Below, in pieces: positions 1-6,764 of a stretch of DNA of 6,865 bases. The notes beneath the pieces are model-generated. The model had not been told where the DNA came from. It did not search any database and saw only the letters and a list, made by a program, of their open reading frames with translations. Numbering within the stretch: the first letter of the stretch is position 1; each line of letters starts with the position of its first letter. The DNA lies in the NCBI GenBank assembly GCA_031289385.1, contig JAITPP010000046.1:1-6865 (forward strand), in the 5' to 3' direction. The stretch comes from Prevotellaceae bacterium. Lineage in GTDB: Bacteria; Bacteroidota; Bacteroidia; Bacteroidales; UBA932. A program made the translations under genes and the position numbers.

Positions 1-533
1 CGTATAAGAATTTCGTAAATAACTAAATTATTTGTATTTGCAACCGAAAAATTATTTACGCGCCAATTATAATTATCTTGTTTTGTGCTTACTACCATTG
101 CTATTTCGATAGTTTTTCCCGTTGGATATGAAATAAGATTTGGATATATTGATGCTGAAATATCTTTATCATTCCAAGGGTCGGAAATTTTGTTTGAATA
201 TGGGTCGGCAATGCGAATATTATTGTCGATAAGATATTGACATACATATTCTTTGTTTCTGTCAAGATTTCCTATTTTAATCCAAAATTTGTCGCCATCT
301 TTTTGCATTTTATAATTGTCGGATACTTTCCAATCGTTAAAATCGCCAATCAGATACACCGATTGTTTATTTGGTGCAAGCAGCACAAAAGCGAGCGAAT
401 CGTCGCTGATGCGGGTGATGCCGTCGCGCAAATTAAGTTTGTCTAAACTTGGTTTTGGTTGATTTACAGGCTCATCGTTTCCGCAGGCGAAAATCAATGG
501 CAATAAAATCACCAAAAATAGTAAACGTTTCAT
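1..533 (-). CDS. GH13-type alpha-amylase lipoprotein, N-terminal part (cut by window edge)
   Basis: Read directly from the minus strand, the frame is open from the ATG at 533 to the window edge. It gives 177 codons plus the first two bases (CG) of the next, which suits an arginine. Residues 1-17 form a lipoprotein signal (MKRLLF, hydrophobic core, LIFAC), with lipidated Cys17 followed by GNDEP, an acidic stretch like the Bacteroidota surface-export signal. Residues about 37-120 match the N-terminal immunoglobulin-like (CBM48/E-set) domain that precedes the barrel in many Bacteroidota alpha-amylases: IGDFNDW at 62-68, RIADPY at 107-112, DPWND at 118-122. NLVIYEILI at 169-177 is the usual entry to the GH13 barrel, normally continuing RDF. 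The catalytic residues lie outside the window, so activity is inferred from family architecture and from the upstream susCDE genes. It would be expected to cut alpha-1,4-glucans at the cell surface. It is not called susG because Bacteroides SusG is built differently. Loss of the barrel beyond the edge cannot be excluded. Confidence 0.88.
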   Translation of the reverse strand, partial: MKRLLFLVILLPLIFACGNDEPVNQPKPSLDKLNLRDGITRISDDSLAFVLLAPNKQSVYLIGDFNDWKVSDNYKMQKDGDKFWIKIGNLDRNKEYVCQYLIDNNIRIADPYSNKISDPWNDKDISASIYPNLISYPTGKTIEIAMVVSTKQDNYNWRVNNFSVANTNNLVIYEILI

Positions 534-569
534 TGTAATTATTTTTATGTAATAAATAGTTGCGAGGTT

Positions 570-599
570 AAAATTTATGTTTTAAAATTCGTAATCAAG
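570..599 (-). promoter_or_regulatory. Candidate Bacteroidota-type promoter for the amylase gene
   Basis: On the minus strand, TAAATTTT (577-570) matches seven of eight positions of the Bacteroidota -7 element TAnnTTTG. CTTG (599-596) matches three of four positions of the -33 element TTTG. The 18 bases between them are close to the usual spacing of about 19-21. Initiation just downstream would leave a leader of roughly 30 bases before the ATG at 533. In sequence this AT-rich, such matches occur by chance, so this is only a plausible site. It would explain why the amylase gene sits 268 bases from susE when the other genes are nearly contiguous. Confidence 0.3.
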
Positions 600-614
600 T
601 TCAAATTCAGATTG

Positions 615-710
615 CTTTGTGTTCTTTGCGCTTTTAGTGTGTCTTTTGCTGTTTAATTTTTTAATTATTTAAACACAAAGAGCGCGCAATTTTTCACAAA
701 GAACACAAAG
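615..710. repeat. 96-base palindrome built on CTTTGTG-type units
   Basis: CTTTGTGTTCTTTG at 615-628 is a perfect 14-base inverted match of CAAAGAACACAAAG at 697-710. A second pairing, TGTTTAA at 650-656 with TTAAACA at 669-675, closes a 12-base AT loop. The segments between the inner and outer stems are both exactly 21 bases but pair poorly. On the minus strand, CTTTGTG occurs three times (710-704, 701-695 and 680-674); on the plus strand it occurs as CTTTGTG followed by the variant CTTTGCG. The geometry suggests a small dispersed intergenic element (REP- or MITE-like) rather than an intrinsic terminator: the stem is not GC-rich and no T-run follows on the minus strand. It lies between susE and the amylase gene, so an RNA copy would form a long hairpin within any read-through transcript. 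Confidence 0.6.
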
Positions 711-742
711 TTTCTCTAAAACCCAATCCCAAAAATCTCTAT

Positions 743-790
743 AACTTTAAAAACTTGATAAACTTGATAACTTGATAAACTTTAAAAACT
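743..790. repeat. Short tandem repeat (ACTTGATAA units) flanked by 13-base direct repeats
   Basis: AACTTGATA occurs at 752-760 and 761-769, followed by the eight-base version ACTTGATA at 770-777. The array is bracketed by two identical copies of AACTTTAAAAACT, at 743-755 and 778-790, with a period of 35 bases. It begins 12 bases beyond the susE stop on the minus strand. The direct repeats fit slippage or duplication. No stem typical of a terminator is formed. Confidence 0.7.
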
Positions 791-801
791 GTATAACTTC
801 A

Positions 802-1866
802 TCATTTTTTATAAAATACGTAATGTCCTGTAATATCATTGAACTTTATAAAATACGTACCGTTTTCGGGTATAACAATATTACCGCCGCCGCCTATACC
901 TTTTCCGAAAGGATATTCGTCTGTAACCCAGCCCCAATTAGTACCCCAATCGTAATTTGCACGGAATTTTAATTCTCCGACAGGTAAAATTGCGTTATCA
1001 ACAATCCAAATGTGCGCATCGTAGTCGGTTTGAACTAAATCCAAATCGCCACCCCAGCTGCTAAATTCACCTATCAAACTTATGCTGGTATAAACAGTTG
1101 CCGCTGATGCATCATAAGAAACAACAGAATAAGTCAATTGATTTATATTGGCTGTAACGGTGTAATAACCTGATGTTGTAATATCGGAAATATCGTTTCC
1201 TGTTTTATTTCCCAATACGCCTGCGCTTACTTGTCCGTATAAATCGTTCCAAGTATTAAGACTTTCTTCGGCAATAAATTTGAAACCGCCTGCTCTAAAA
1301 TACGAAGTATAAACATTAGGCGCAAGATTATTATCGCGAAACATTATGTATTGATAATTGCCGTTATTCCACTCATAACTTCCAAGCACGTTTCCTATAA
1401 TGTGTATAGCTTGAGGCACAGCGGCAAAAGCCGTAACATTCACCGTAACGGGTGCAGAATTTATAATACCGTAAGTCGTGCTTATAGATGCTTTAAGCAT
1501 AAACACAGCATCAACAGGCACGCCTGCAACTGCTCCTGCGTCTAACAATGAAGTATTTAACGACGACAAGGTAACCGTAAGCGAATCGCTATATGACGAT
1601 GATACAAGTTTTTGTTCGCCGCCGCCTATTGCTACATATAGCGAATATTCGGGAGCAGCAGGCACGCCAAAATCGGCATGTTGCCATTTAAATGTTGTGG
1701 TTGTCGGTAAATTACTTTCGTCAACAACAATATTTGCGTGAGGTGCAAGTACCGGCGGTGTTACTTCTTCTATCGGCAGCACTTTGTACATATCTTGATC
1801 TTTTTCGCAGGCTACAAATGTGAACATCGAAAAGAGCAATACTAATAATATATTTGATTTTTTCAT
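802..1866 (-). CDS. susE: SusE-like starch-binding outer-membrane lipoprotein
   Basis: This 354-residue protein is expected on the outer surface, where it binds starch chains beside SusC/SusD and has no catalytic role. Residues 1-20 form a lipoprotein signal ending FVAC; lipidated Cys20 is followed by EKDQD, an acidic surface-export-like sequence. Residues about 24-147 resemble the immunoglobulin-like N-terminal SusE domain. Two carbohydrate-binding beta-sandwich modules follow, at about 153-249 and 259-354. The second is the clearer match: SLIGEFSSWGGD at 263-274, HIWIVD at 285-290, LKFRANYDWGTNWGW at 299-313, then a glycine-rich turn and the terminal FNDITGHYVFY. Its many tryptophans (271, 287, 307, 311, 313) suit sugar stacking. 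Two C-terminal modules and this length resemble SusE more than the longer, three-module SusF. The ATG at 1866 is supported by the complete signal and lies 12 bases after the susD stop. Exact ligand preference cannot be read from the sequence. Confidence 0.92.
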   Translation of the reverse strand: MKKSNILLVLLFSMFTFVACEKDQDMYKVLPIEEVTPPVLAPHANIVVDESNLPTTTTFKWQHADFGVPAAPEYSLYVAIGGGEQKLVSSSYSDSLTVTLSSLNTSLLDAGAVAGVPVDAVFMLKASISTTYGIINSAPVTVNVTAFAAVPQAIHIIGNVLGSYEWNNGNYQYIMFRDNNLAPNVYTSYFRAGGFKFIAEESLNTWNDLYGQVSAGVLGNKTGNDISDITTSGYYTVTANINQLTYSVVSYDASAATVYTSISLIGEFSSWGGDLDLVQTDYDAHIWIVDNAILPVGELKFRANYDWGTNWGWVTDEYPFGKGIGGGGNIVIPENGTYFIKFNDITGHYVFYKK

Positions 1867-1878
1867 GACTTAAAAATT

Positions 1879-3495
1879 TTAATATCTATCATTTTGGTTT
1901 AAATTTGGATTTGCCATAAGATCTGTTGCAGGAATAGGATATATGTTGAAATGGCTGTCAACAGCGCGTCCGTTCTGAACGCCGCCTTTCCATTCCCATA
2001 TATAATCGGCAGTAGTGAATTTTCCGTAGCGTACCAAATCGGTGCGGCGGAAACATTCCCAGTATAGTTCGCGTGCGCGTTCGTCGAGAATAAAGTCGAG
2101 ATTTATTGAGCCTACATTTCCACTTGTGTTACCGTAAGCCCTTTCGCGCAATAAGTTAATATAACCAACGGCTTCGCCTGTGCTTCCGCCTGTTCCGCCG
2201 CGCAATACCGCTTCGGCATATACAAGATACATTTCAGCCAAGCGGAATAATGGAAAATCGTTGTCGGCAAATTCGCTGTGCGAGCCGTAAACAGGATTTC
2301 CTACCGTAGATGTTGATTTTATGTTGCGATATTTATAAGTTGCCAATCCGTAAGGATATTCTGATGGATGATCGGCAATAGCAGGATTGTCGCCAACAAA
2401 AAGAAAACGTTTGTCGCCTGTATCAAATTTTTGTGAAAATTCGGTACGTGCGCGGTAGCCGCTCCAATTTGCATTTGTGAAAACTCCATAATGAATAAGC
2501 GTACTTGCGTAAGTGCTTTGATAATCGCCGCTTGAACTGCAATTTATAAGAAATGTTGTTCCTCCGTAAAGGCGGGTATTCATTCCGTCGTAGTTGATTG
2601 ATAAAATTACTTCGTTGTTGTTAAGGTTGTTATCAGCCAAAAACAAATGTTCGTAATTATCTTTTAACGAATATCCTGCATCTATTACTTTTTTGCTATA
2701 AGTAACTGCTTCGGTGTATTTTGGCGAGCCTCTGTATATTTCGGCGTTCAAATAAATGCGTGCAAGCAAAGCCCATGCTGCGGCTTTATCGGCGCGTCCG
2801 AACTCGTTGGTTTTAGCGTCTTTAAGTAAGTTGCTGTTCACTAAATCGAGCAATTCTGATTCTACATAATCAAATAAATCAGCTCGTTGAATTTGCGGAG
2901 GCAGAAAATCGAAAGGATCGTTTTCGGTAATAAACGGCGGATTTCCGAAAATATCCATCAGCACCCAATAATCAAATGCTCTTAAAAAGCGGGCTTCGGC
3001 GCGAAATGCTTTTATTTCGGCAACCTGTTCGGCTGTAAAGCCTTTGCTTGATACGCTGCCTTCGTCCGAATTTTTAATAAATTCGTTGGCATACATTATT
3101 TGCGTTATACATTTATTGTATAAACCTATTGTAAAACTACATGTTGATACAAAATTAATGTTATTTAATTCGGGTACACCCGGATCGTTCCAAATGCAAT
3201 GAGTTTCGTCGGTAGGCATTTCTTGATGGTTGAAAAAACATCTTAAAAAGTCGGCATTACCGCCTTCGTCCAAGCCAATAATATCGGGGCTTCCGGCAGG
3301 TCCTGTATTTCCCGATAGCGTGTATCCTGCATATACTTTTGCAAGAGCCGATTTGTAGCCATCAAATGTAGAATAAACTATTTGGGCTGTGCTGTCGTTT
3401 TCGGGAAAGCGATCCAAATCGCTTATGCACGAGGCAAATAAAAATACCGACAGAGCCATAAATGTTATTTTTGTTATAAATTTATTTCGTTTCAT
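1879..3495 (-). CDS. susD: SusD/RagB-family glycan-binding lipoprotein
   Basis: This 538-residue protein is the surface lid of the SusC transporter and captures oligosaccharides for import. Residues 1-23 form a lipoprotein signal ending FASC, with lipidated Cys23 followed by ISDLD. Family landmarks appear in order: the TPR-type helix with RAEARFLRAFDYWVLMDIFG at 165-184; FPLFRLAEMYLVYAEA at 414-429; LDERARELYWECFRRTDLVR at 470-489; and the closing YPIPATDLMANPNL at 519-532. Length is normal for the family. CIWNDPG at 100-106 and NWSGYRAR at 343-350 fall where starch-type SusD proteins carry glucan-stacking tryptophans. That makes Trp102 and Trp344 candidate contacts by recalled family similarity, not by alignment. 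The start lies 19 bases after the susC stop, which shows operon structure and the usual SusC-SusD pairing. No frameshift or missing segment is seen. Starch specificity rests mainly on the SusE and amylase neighbours. Confidence 0.96.
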   Translation of the reverse strand: MKRNKFITKITFMALSVFLFASCISDLDRFPENDSTAQIVYSTFDGYKSALAKVYAGYTLSGNTGPAGSPDIIGLDEGGNADFLRCFFNHQEMPTDETHCIWNDPGVPELNNINFVSTCSFTIGLYNKCITQIMYANEFIKNSDEGSVSSKGFTAEQVAEIKAFRAEARFLRAFDYWVLMDIFGNPPFITENDPFDFLPPQIQRADLFDYVESELLDLVNSNLLKDAKTNEFGRADKAAAWALLARIYLNAEIYRGSPKYTEAVTYSKKVIDAGYSLKDNYEHLFLADNNLNNNEVILSINYDGMNTRLYGGTTFLINCSSSGDYQSTYASTLIHYGVFTNANWSGYRARTEFSQKFDTGDKRFLFVGDNPAIADHPSEYPYGLATYKYRNIKSTSTVGNPVYGSHSEFADNDFPLFRLAEMYLVYAEAVLRGGTGGSTGEAVGYINLLRERAYGNTSGNVGSINLDFILDERARELYWECFRRTDLVRYGKFTTADYIWEWKGGVQNGRAVDSHFNIYPIPATDLMANPNLNQNDRY

Positions 3496-3514
3496 GATAA
3501 ATTTCTTTTAATGA

Positions 3515-6499
3515 TTAAAAATTAAGTTGTAAACCTAAACTGAATATTCGCGGATTAGGATAAAAATTGCTGTCGATACCGTTTCCAATTTCAGGGTCAA
3601 TGCCTTTATATTTGGTAAGCGTAAATACATTTTGAACGGTAAAGTTTACCTGCAAATTCAAATCTTTTGTTACTTTTCCAAAATCATACACCAGCGATAC
3701 ATAATCCATTTTCAGGAACGATGCGTTTGTAACATAATAATCGGAAATTAATTGGCGAGTATAAAAGCCTGTGTTATTGATGTCTTTAACAACATTCATA
3801 AGAAAATTATTGGGATTGAGAGTTTGCGAATAGTTTCCCAAATCCGAAAATGCGTTGTTGTAAACGTAGTTTCCCAAACTTGCTCTGAGCGCAGTTGATA
3901 ATGTCCATTTTTTGTAATTAAGCGTTGTGCTGAAACCCATATACACATCTGGCGCAGCTTGTTTGTAATGATACAAATCTTTTTCGTTAATGATATGATC
4001 GCCATTCAAGTCGGCATACGCACCTTCAATCGGACGTCCGTTCACATCGTAAAGTTGTTTGTAAACATAAAATACATCAGAAGGATAGCCAACAGAGTTA
4101 ATTTGAACAGTATTTCCTGTACCACCTGAAATACCTCCCCCAGTAACTCCTACATAATCAGCAGATTCAGTTAATGTGAGTTTTGTGATTTCGCGTTTGT
4201 TGTAAGTTATGTTAAATCCTACATCCCAACTTAAATCCTGTTTGCTGATAACGTGAGCGTTGATATTAAATTCTACACCGCGATTATCCATATTTCCAAT
4301 ATTTTTTGTAACTCGGTTGCTAAAATTGCTGCCCATAGGAATATCAATAGTGTTAAGCAAATCGGTTGTTTTTTTGTAATAAAAATCTATACTTCCGAAA
4401 ATTCTGTTGTGTATAAAACCAAAATCCAACGCTATGTTTGTTGTTGCTGTTTGTTCCCACTTGCGATTAGGGTCATAAACTGCGGGACGCCACAAATAAT
4501 AAAACTGATCGCCAAACTGAACGCGAGCCGTAGATTCGCTATACTGATAACTTCCGATATGTCCGTAATTGCTGACTTCTTGTTGTCCTGTTACGCCATA
4601 TCCCAAACGCAGTTTCAAATTAGATAATACTTCAACGTTTTGCAAAAATGCTTCATTGTTTATTTTCCAAGCCAGCGCAACCGACGGGAATGTTCCCCAA
4701 CGATTTGATTTTGAAAAGCGTGAAGAGCCGTCGCGGCGAACAGTTGCTGTCAATAAATATTTATCCATCAAACTGTAATTTAAACGTCCGAAAAACGATA
4801 CAAGCGTATTTTGATCAATTGATTTCGGGAACGACGGTGCATCTGCTGTTGTAGGCTGACCGTTATAAAACGTTTCCTGATAATTGTTATTTGTGGTTTT
4901 CCAATCCTGATAAGTATAACCAGCCATCACATCAATTCGATTTTGCTCGTTTATTTCTTTGTTGTAATTCAGATAAAATTCGAACAATTTGTTTCGTTTT
5001 TGCTGTTTATATATGGAGCTTCGTCCGTCGGGATAATTTGCAGGTGACCAAGGCTCGGTAACAACTGTGCCTTTTCCCTGCGAATAATCATATCCGAGAT
5101 TAAGGTTTGCACGCAATTCGGGAAGAAAGTGCATTTTGTAATCAAACTGTATATTTCCTATTGTTCGTACAACATCCGACTGATCGTTTTTTCCATACAG
5201 CAATGCTACGGGATTGTAAGTTGACAGCGAATTGCGTATTCCCGTATTGCCATCAAGCCAAACCCAATAACCATTGTATTTATCAAAACCATTGGCTTTT
5301 ACGGGATGAGTCGGGTCCATGCGGGCAGCCGCGCCGATAGCATCGCCGTTGCCAAAGCGGGTGTGCGAATATGTGCCTTTCCAGTTAAGATTAACTTTCA
5401 AATAATCGTCGAAAAACGAAGGCGACAAACTGAGGTTTAAAGTATTTCGCGTAAAATTGTCGGTTTTCAGAATACCGTCTTGCGTTAATACTCCTGTTGA
5501 AATACGGAAAGGAAGATTTTTAATGCTTCCGCTTACACTTACGTTATTATCGGAAGTAAATGCTGTGCGAAATATTTCGTCTTGCCAATCGGTATTTTCA
5601 GTTCCCAAAAATCCAACGTATTTTTGCTGAGTATTAGGATCTTTCGCCGCTTCACGTATAACGGCTTCACGAAATTCGTCGCCGTTCATAACTTCTACTC
5701 TTCGCGCAATGGTTGAAATAGAGTTTTGAGATGACAAATTTACTTTCAAATCCTGTCCTTTCAATCCTTTTTTGGTTGTAATGATAATTACGCCGTTTGA
5801 TGCACGCGAGCCGTAAATGGCTGTTGCCGAAGCATCTTTCAGAATATTCATCGATTCAATATCGCTATTGTTGAAAGTTCCGAGCGGATTTGTAGCACCC
5901 GAAATTCCTCCATTGTCAAGCGGCACTCCGTCAACCACAATCAGCGGGTCGTTGCTTGCCGACAAAGATGCTCCGCCACGAATTCTAATAGTGTTTCCAT
6001 CGCCGGCGCGTCCTCCGTTGGATGTGATTTGTACGCCTGCAACTTTTCCTGCAATAAGCGAGGCAGGATTGGTAATAACTCCTTTCTGGAAATCCTTTTC
6101 GCCAATCGCAGTAACCGCTCCTGTAAGATCGCTTTTTCTTACCGAGCCGTAACCGATTGCAACCGCTGCGCTCAACTGCTGCGCATCAACCTGCAATACA
6201 ATATTAAAAATAGAATTATCCCCTACGGGAATTTCCTGAGTTACATAACCTAAATACGTAACTTCCAAAACGGCATTATCCGATATGGATAGCCGAAATT
6301 TACCGTCAACATCGGTAGATGTTCCGTTGAATGTTCCTTTTTCAACAATGCTTGCCCCAACTGCCGGCTCGTTGCGCTCGTCGAGCACTGTTCCGGTAAT
6401 GGGCTTCTTAGTTTGAGCCGATACGCTCAAAACTGTAAACATGCAAAATGCAAATAAAAAAGCATGGAGCAATGTTTTTGTTTTTTTCTTCGTTCTCAT
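3515..6499 (-). CDS. susC: SusC/RagA-family TonB-dependent outer-membrane transporter
   Basis: This 994-residue protein is the outer-membrane channel that imports oligosaccharides delivered by SusD, powered through TonB. Residues 1-28 are a signal peptide with a very basic start (RTKKKTK) and a probable cut after SVSA. Residues about 33-104 form the carboxypeptidase-regulatory-like domain (ITGTVLDERNEPAVGASI, then YLGY). A TonB-box-like stretch with VAIGYGSVRKSD follows at 113-124. The plug spans about 125-245, with IRIRGG at 171-176, VVDGVPLD at 188-195 and the SusC hallmark AIYGSRASNGVIIITTKKG at 227-245. The rest is beta-barrel, ending NPRIFSLGLQLNF with the terminal Phe expected for outer-membrane insertion. 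DLNGDHIINEKD at 830-841 resembles a calcium-binding EF-hand loop. There is no N-terminal STN domain, so direct signalling to an anti-sigma factor is not expected. The first Met is preferred because Met20 would destroy the signal peptide. Gene order and SusE context point to malto-oligosaccharides as cargo. Confidence 0.97.
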   Translation of the reverse strand: MRTKKKTKTLLHAFLFAFCMFTVLSVSAQTKKPITGTVLDERNEPAVGASIVEKGTFNGTSTDVDGKFRLSISDNAVLEVTYLGYVTQEIPVGDNSIFNIVLQVDAQQLSAAVAIGYGSVRKSDLTGAVTAIGEKDFQKGVITNPASLIAGKVAGVQITSNGGRAGDGNTIRIRGGASLSASNDPLIVVDGVPLDNGGISGATNPLGTFNNSDIESMNILKDASATAIYGSRASNGVIIITTKKGLKGQDLKVNLSSQNSISTIARRVEVMNGDEFREAVIREAAKDPNTQQKYVGFLGTENTDWQDEIFRTAFTSDNNVSVSGSIKNLPFRISTGVLTQDGILKTDNFTRNTLNLSLSPSFFDDYLKVNLNWKGTYSHTRFGNGDAIGAAARMDPTHPVKANGFDKYNGYWVWLDGNTGIRNSLSTYNPVALLYGKNDQSDVVRTIGNIQFDYKMHFLPELRANLNLGYDYSQGKGTVVTEPWSPANYPDGRSSIYKQQKRNKLFEFYLNYNKEINEQNRIDVMAGYTYQDWKTTNNNYQETFYNGQPTTADAPSFPKSIDQNTLVSFFGRLNYSLMDKYLLTATVRRDGSSRFSKSNRWGTFPSVALAWKINNEAFLQNVEVLSNLKLRLGYGVTGQQEVSNYGHIGSYQYSESTARVQFGDQFYYLWRPAVYDPNRKWEQTATTNIALDFGFIHNRIFGSIDFYYKKTTDLLNTIDIPMGSNFSNRVTKNIGNMDNRGVEFNINAHVISKQDLSWDVGFNITYNKREITKLTLTESADYVGVTGGGISGGTGNTVQINSVGYPSDVFYVYKQLYDVNGRPIEGAYADLNGDHIINEKDLYHYKQAAPDVYMGFSTTLNYKKWTLSTALRASLGNYVYNNAFSDLGNYSQTLNPNNFLMNVVKDINNTGFYTRQLISDYYVTNASFLKMDYVSLVYDFGKVTKDLNLQVNFTVQNVFTLTKYKGIDPEIGNGIDSNFYPNPRIFSLGLQLNF

Positions 6500-6561
6500 T
6501 ATTATTTGGCTTTTTAATTGTAAAAATTAGATGTTGCTTTTAATAAAATAAATTTCAAAAA

Positions 6562-6576
6562 ATCTTTGTAAAGATA
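6562..6576 (-). promoter_or_regulatory. Candidate susC operon promoter/operator: palindrome over a -7-like element
   Basis: ATCTTT (6562-6567) and AAAGAT (6570-6575) form a perfect six-base inverted repeat around GT. On the minus strand TATCTTTA (6576-6569) matches seven of eight positions of the Bacteroidota -7 element TAnnTTTG, about 70 bases before the susC start. No clear TTTG lies at the proper distance upstream. The overlap of a dyad with a possible -7 element would suit a repressor or activator site, but the AT-rich background makes chance likely. Confidence 0.22.
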
Positions 6577-6726
6577 TTACCAAAAACAACGGAAAATTAA
6601 TGTTGAAATAAAAATCTAAATCCGCAAAATCAAAACACATTAATTATTAATATATTACCGATTTTAAATACCAAAAAAAACTAAATTTATTATGTAAAAA
6701 AACCGAATTTTTTATGGGTTTTAATG

Positions 6727-6764
6727 AAAAGTTTTGATATTTTTATATAAAAAAGAAAACTTTT
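6727..6764. repeat. 9-base inverted repeat far upstream of susC
   Basis: AAAAGTTTT at 6727-6735 and AAAACTTTT at 6756-6764 are perfect inverted copies separated by 20 AT-rich bases. The arms are about 230-265 bases upstream of the susC start. The stem has a single G-C pair and no clean T-tract follows it on either strand, so terminator function is weakly supported. A DNA-level dyad for a regulator, or chance in AT-rich sequence, are the alternatives. Confidence 0.35.

Noticed and set aside
237..446. Plus-strand open frame of 69 codons near the left edge
   Set aside because: The opposite strand encodes the recognisable N-terminal domain of the amylase, so this is a shadow frame.
615..710. Rho-independent terminator after susE
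   Set aside because: The hairpin is long but not GC-rich, has a poorly paired middle, and no T-run follows in the direction of transcription.
743..790. CRISPR array
   Set aside because: Units are only 8-9 bases and directly adjacent, with no spacers of regular length.
1478..1741. Plus-strand open frame of 87 codons
   Set aside because: It is antisense to susE with no homology signal visible, and is explained by codon use on the other strand.
4253..4627. Plus-strand open frame of 124 codons
   Set aside because: It lies wholly antisense to the susC barrel, has no recognisable domain, and the minus-strand reading gives a textbook TonB-dependent transporter.
5817..6152. Plus-strand open frame of 111 codons
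   Set aside because: It is antisense to the strongly conserved susC plug region; its proline/serine-rich product looks like a complement of the coding strand.
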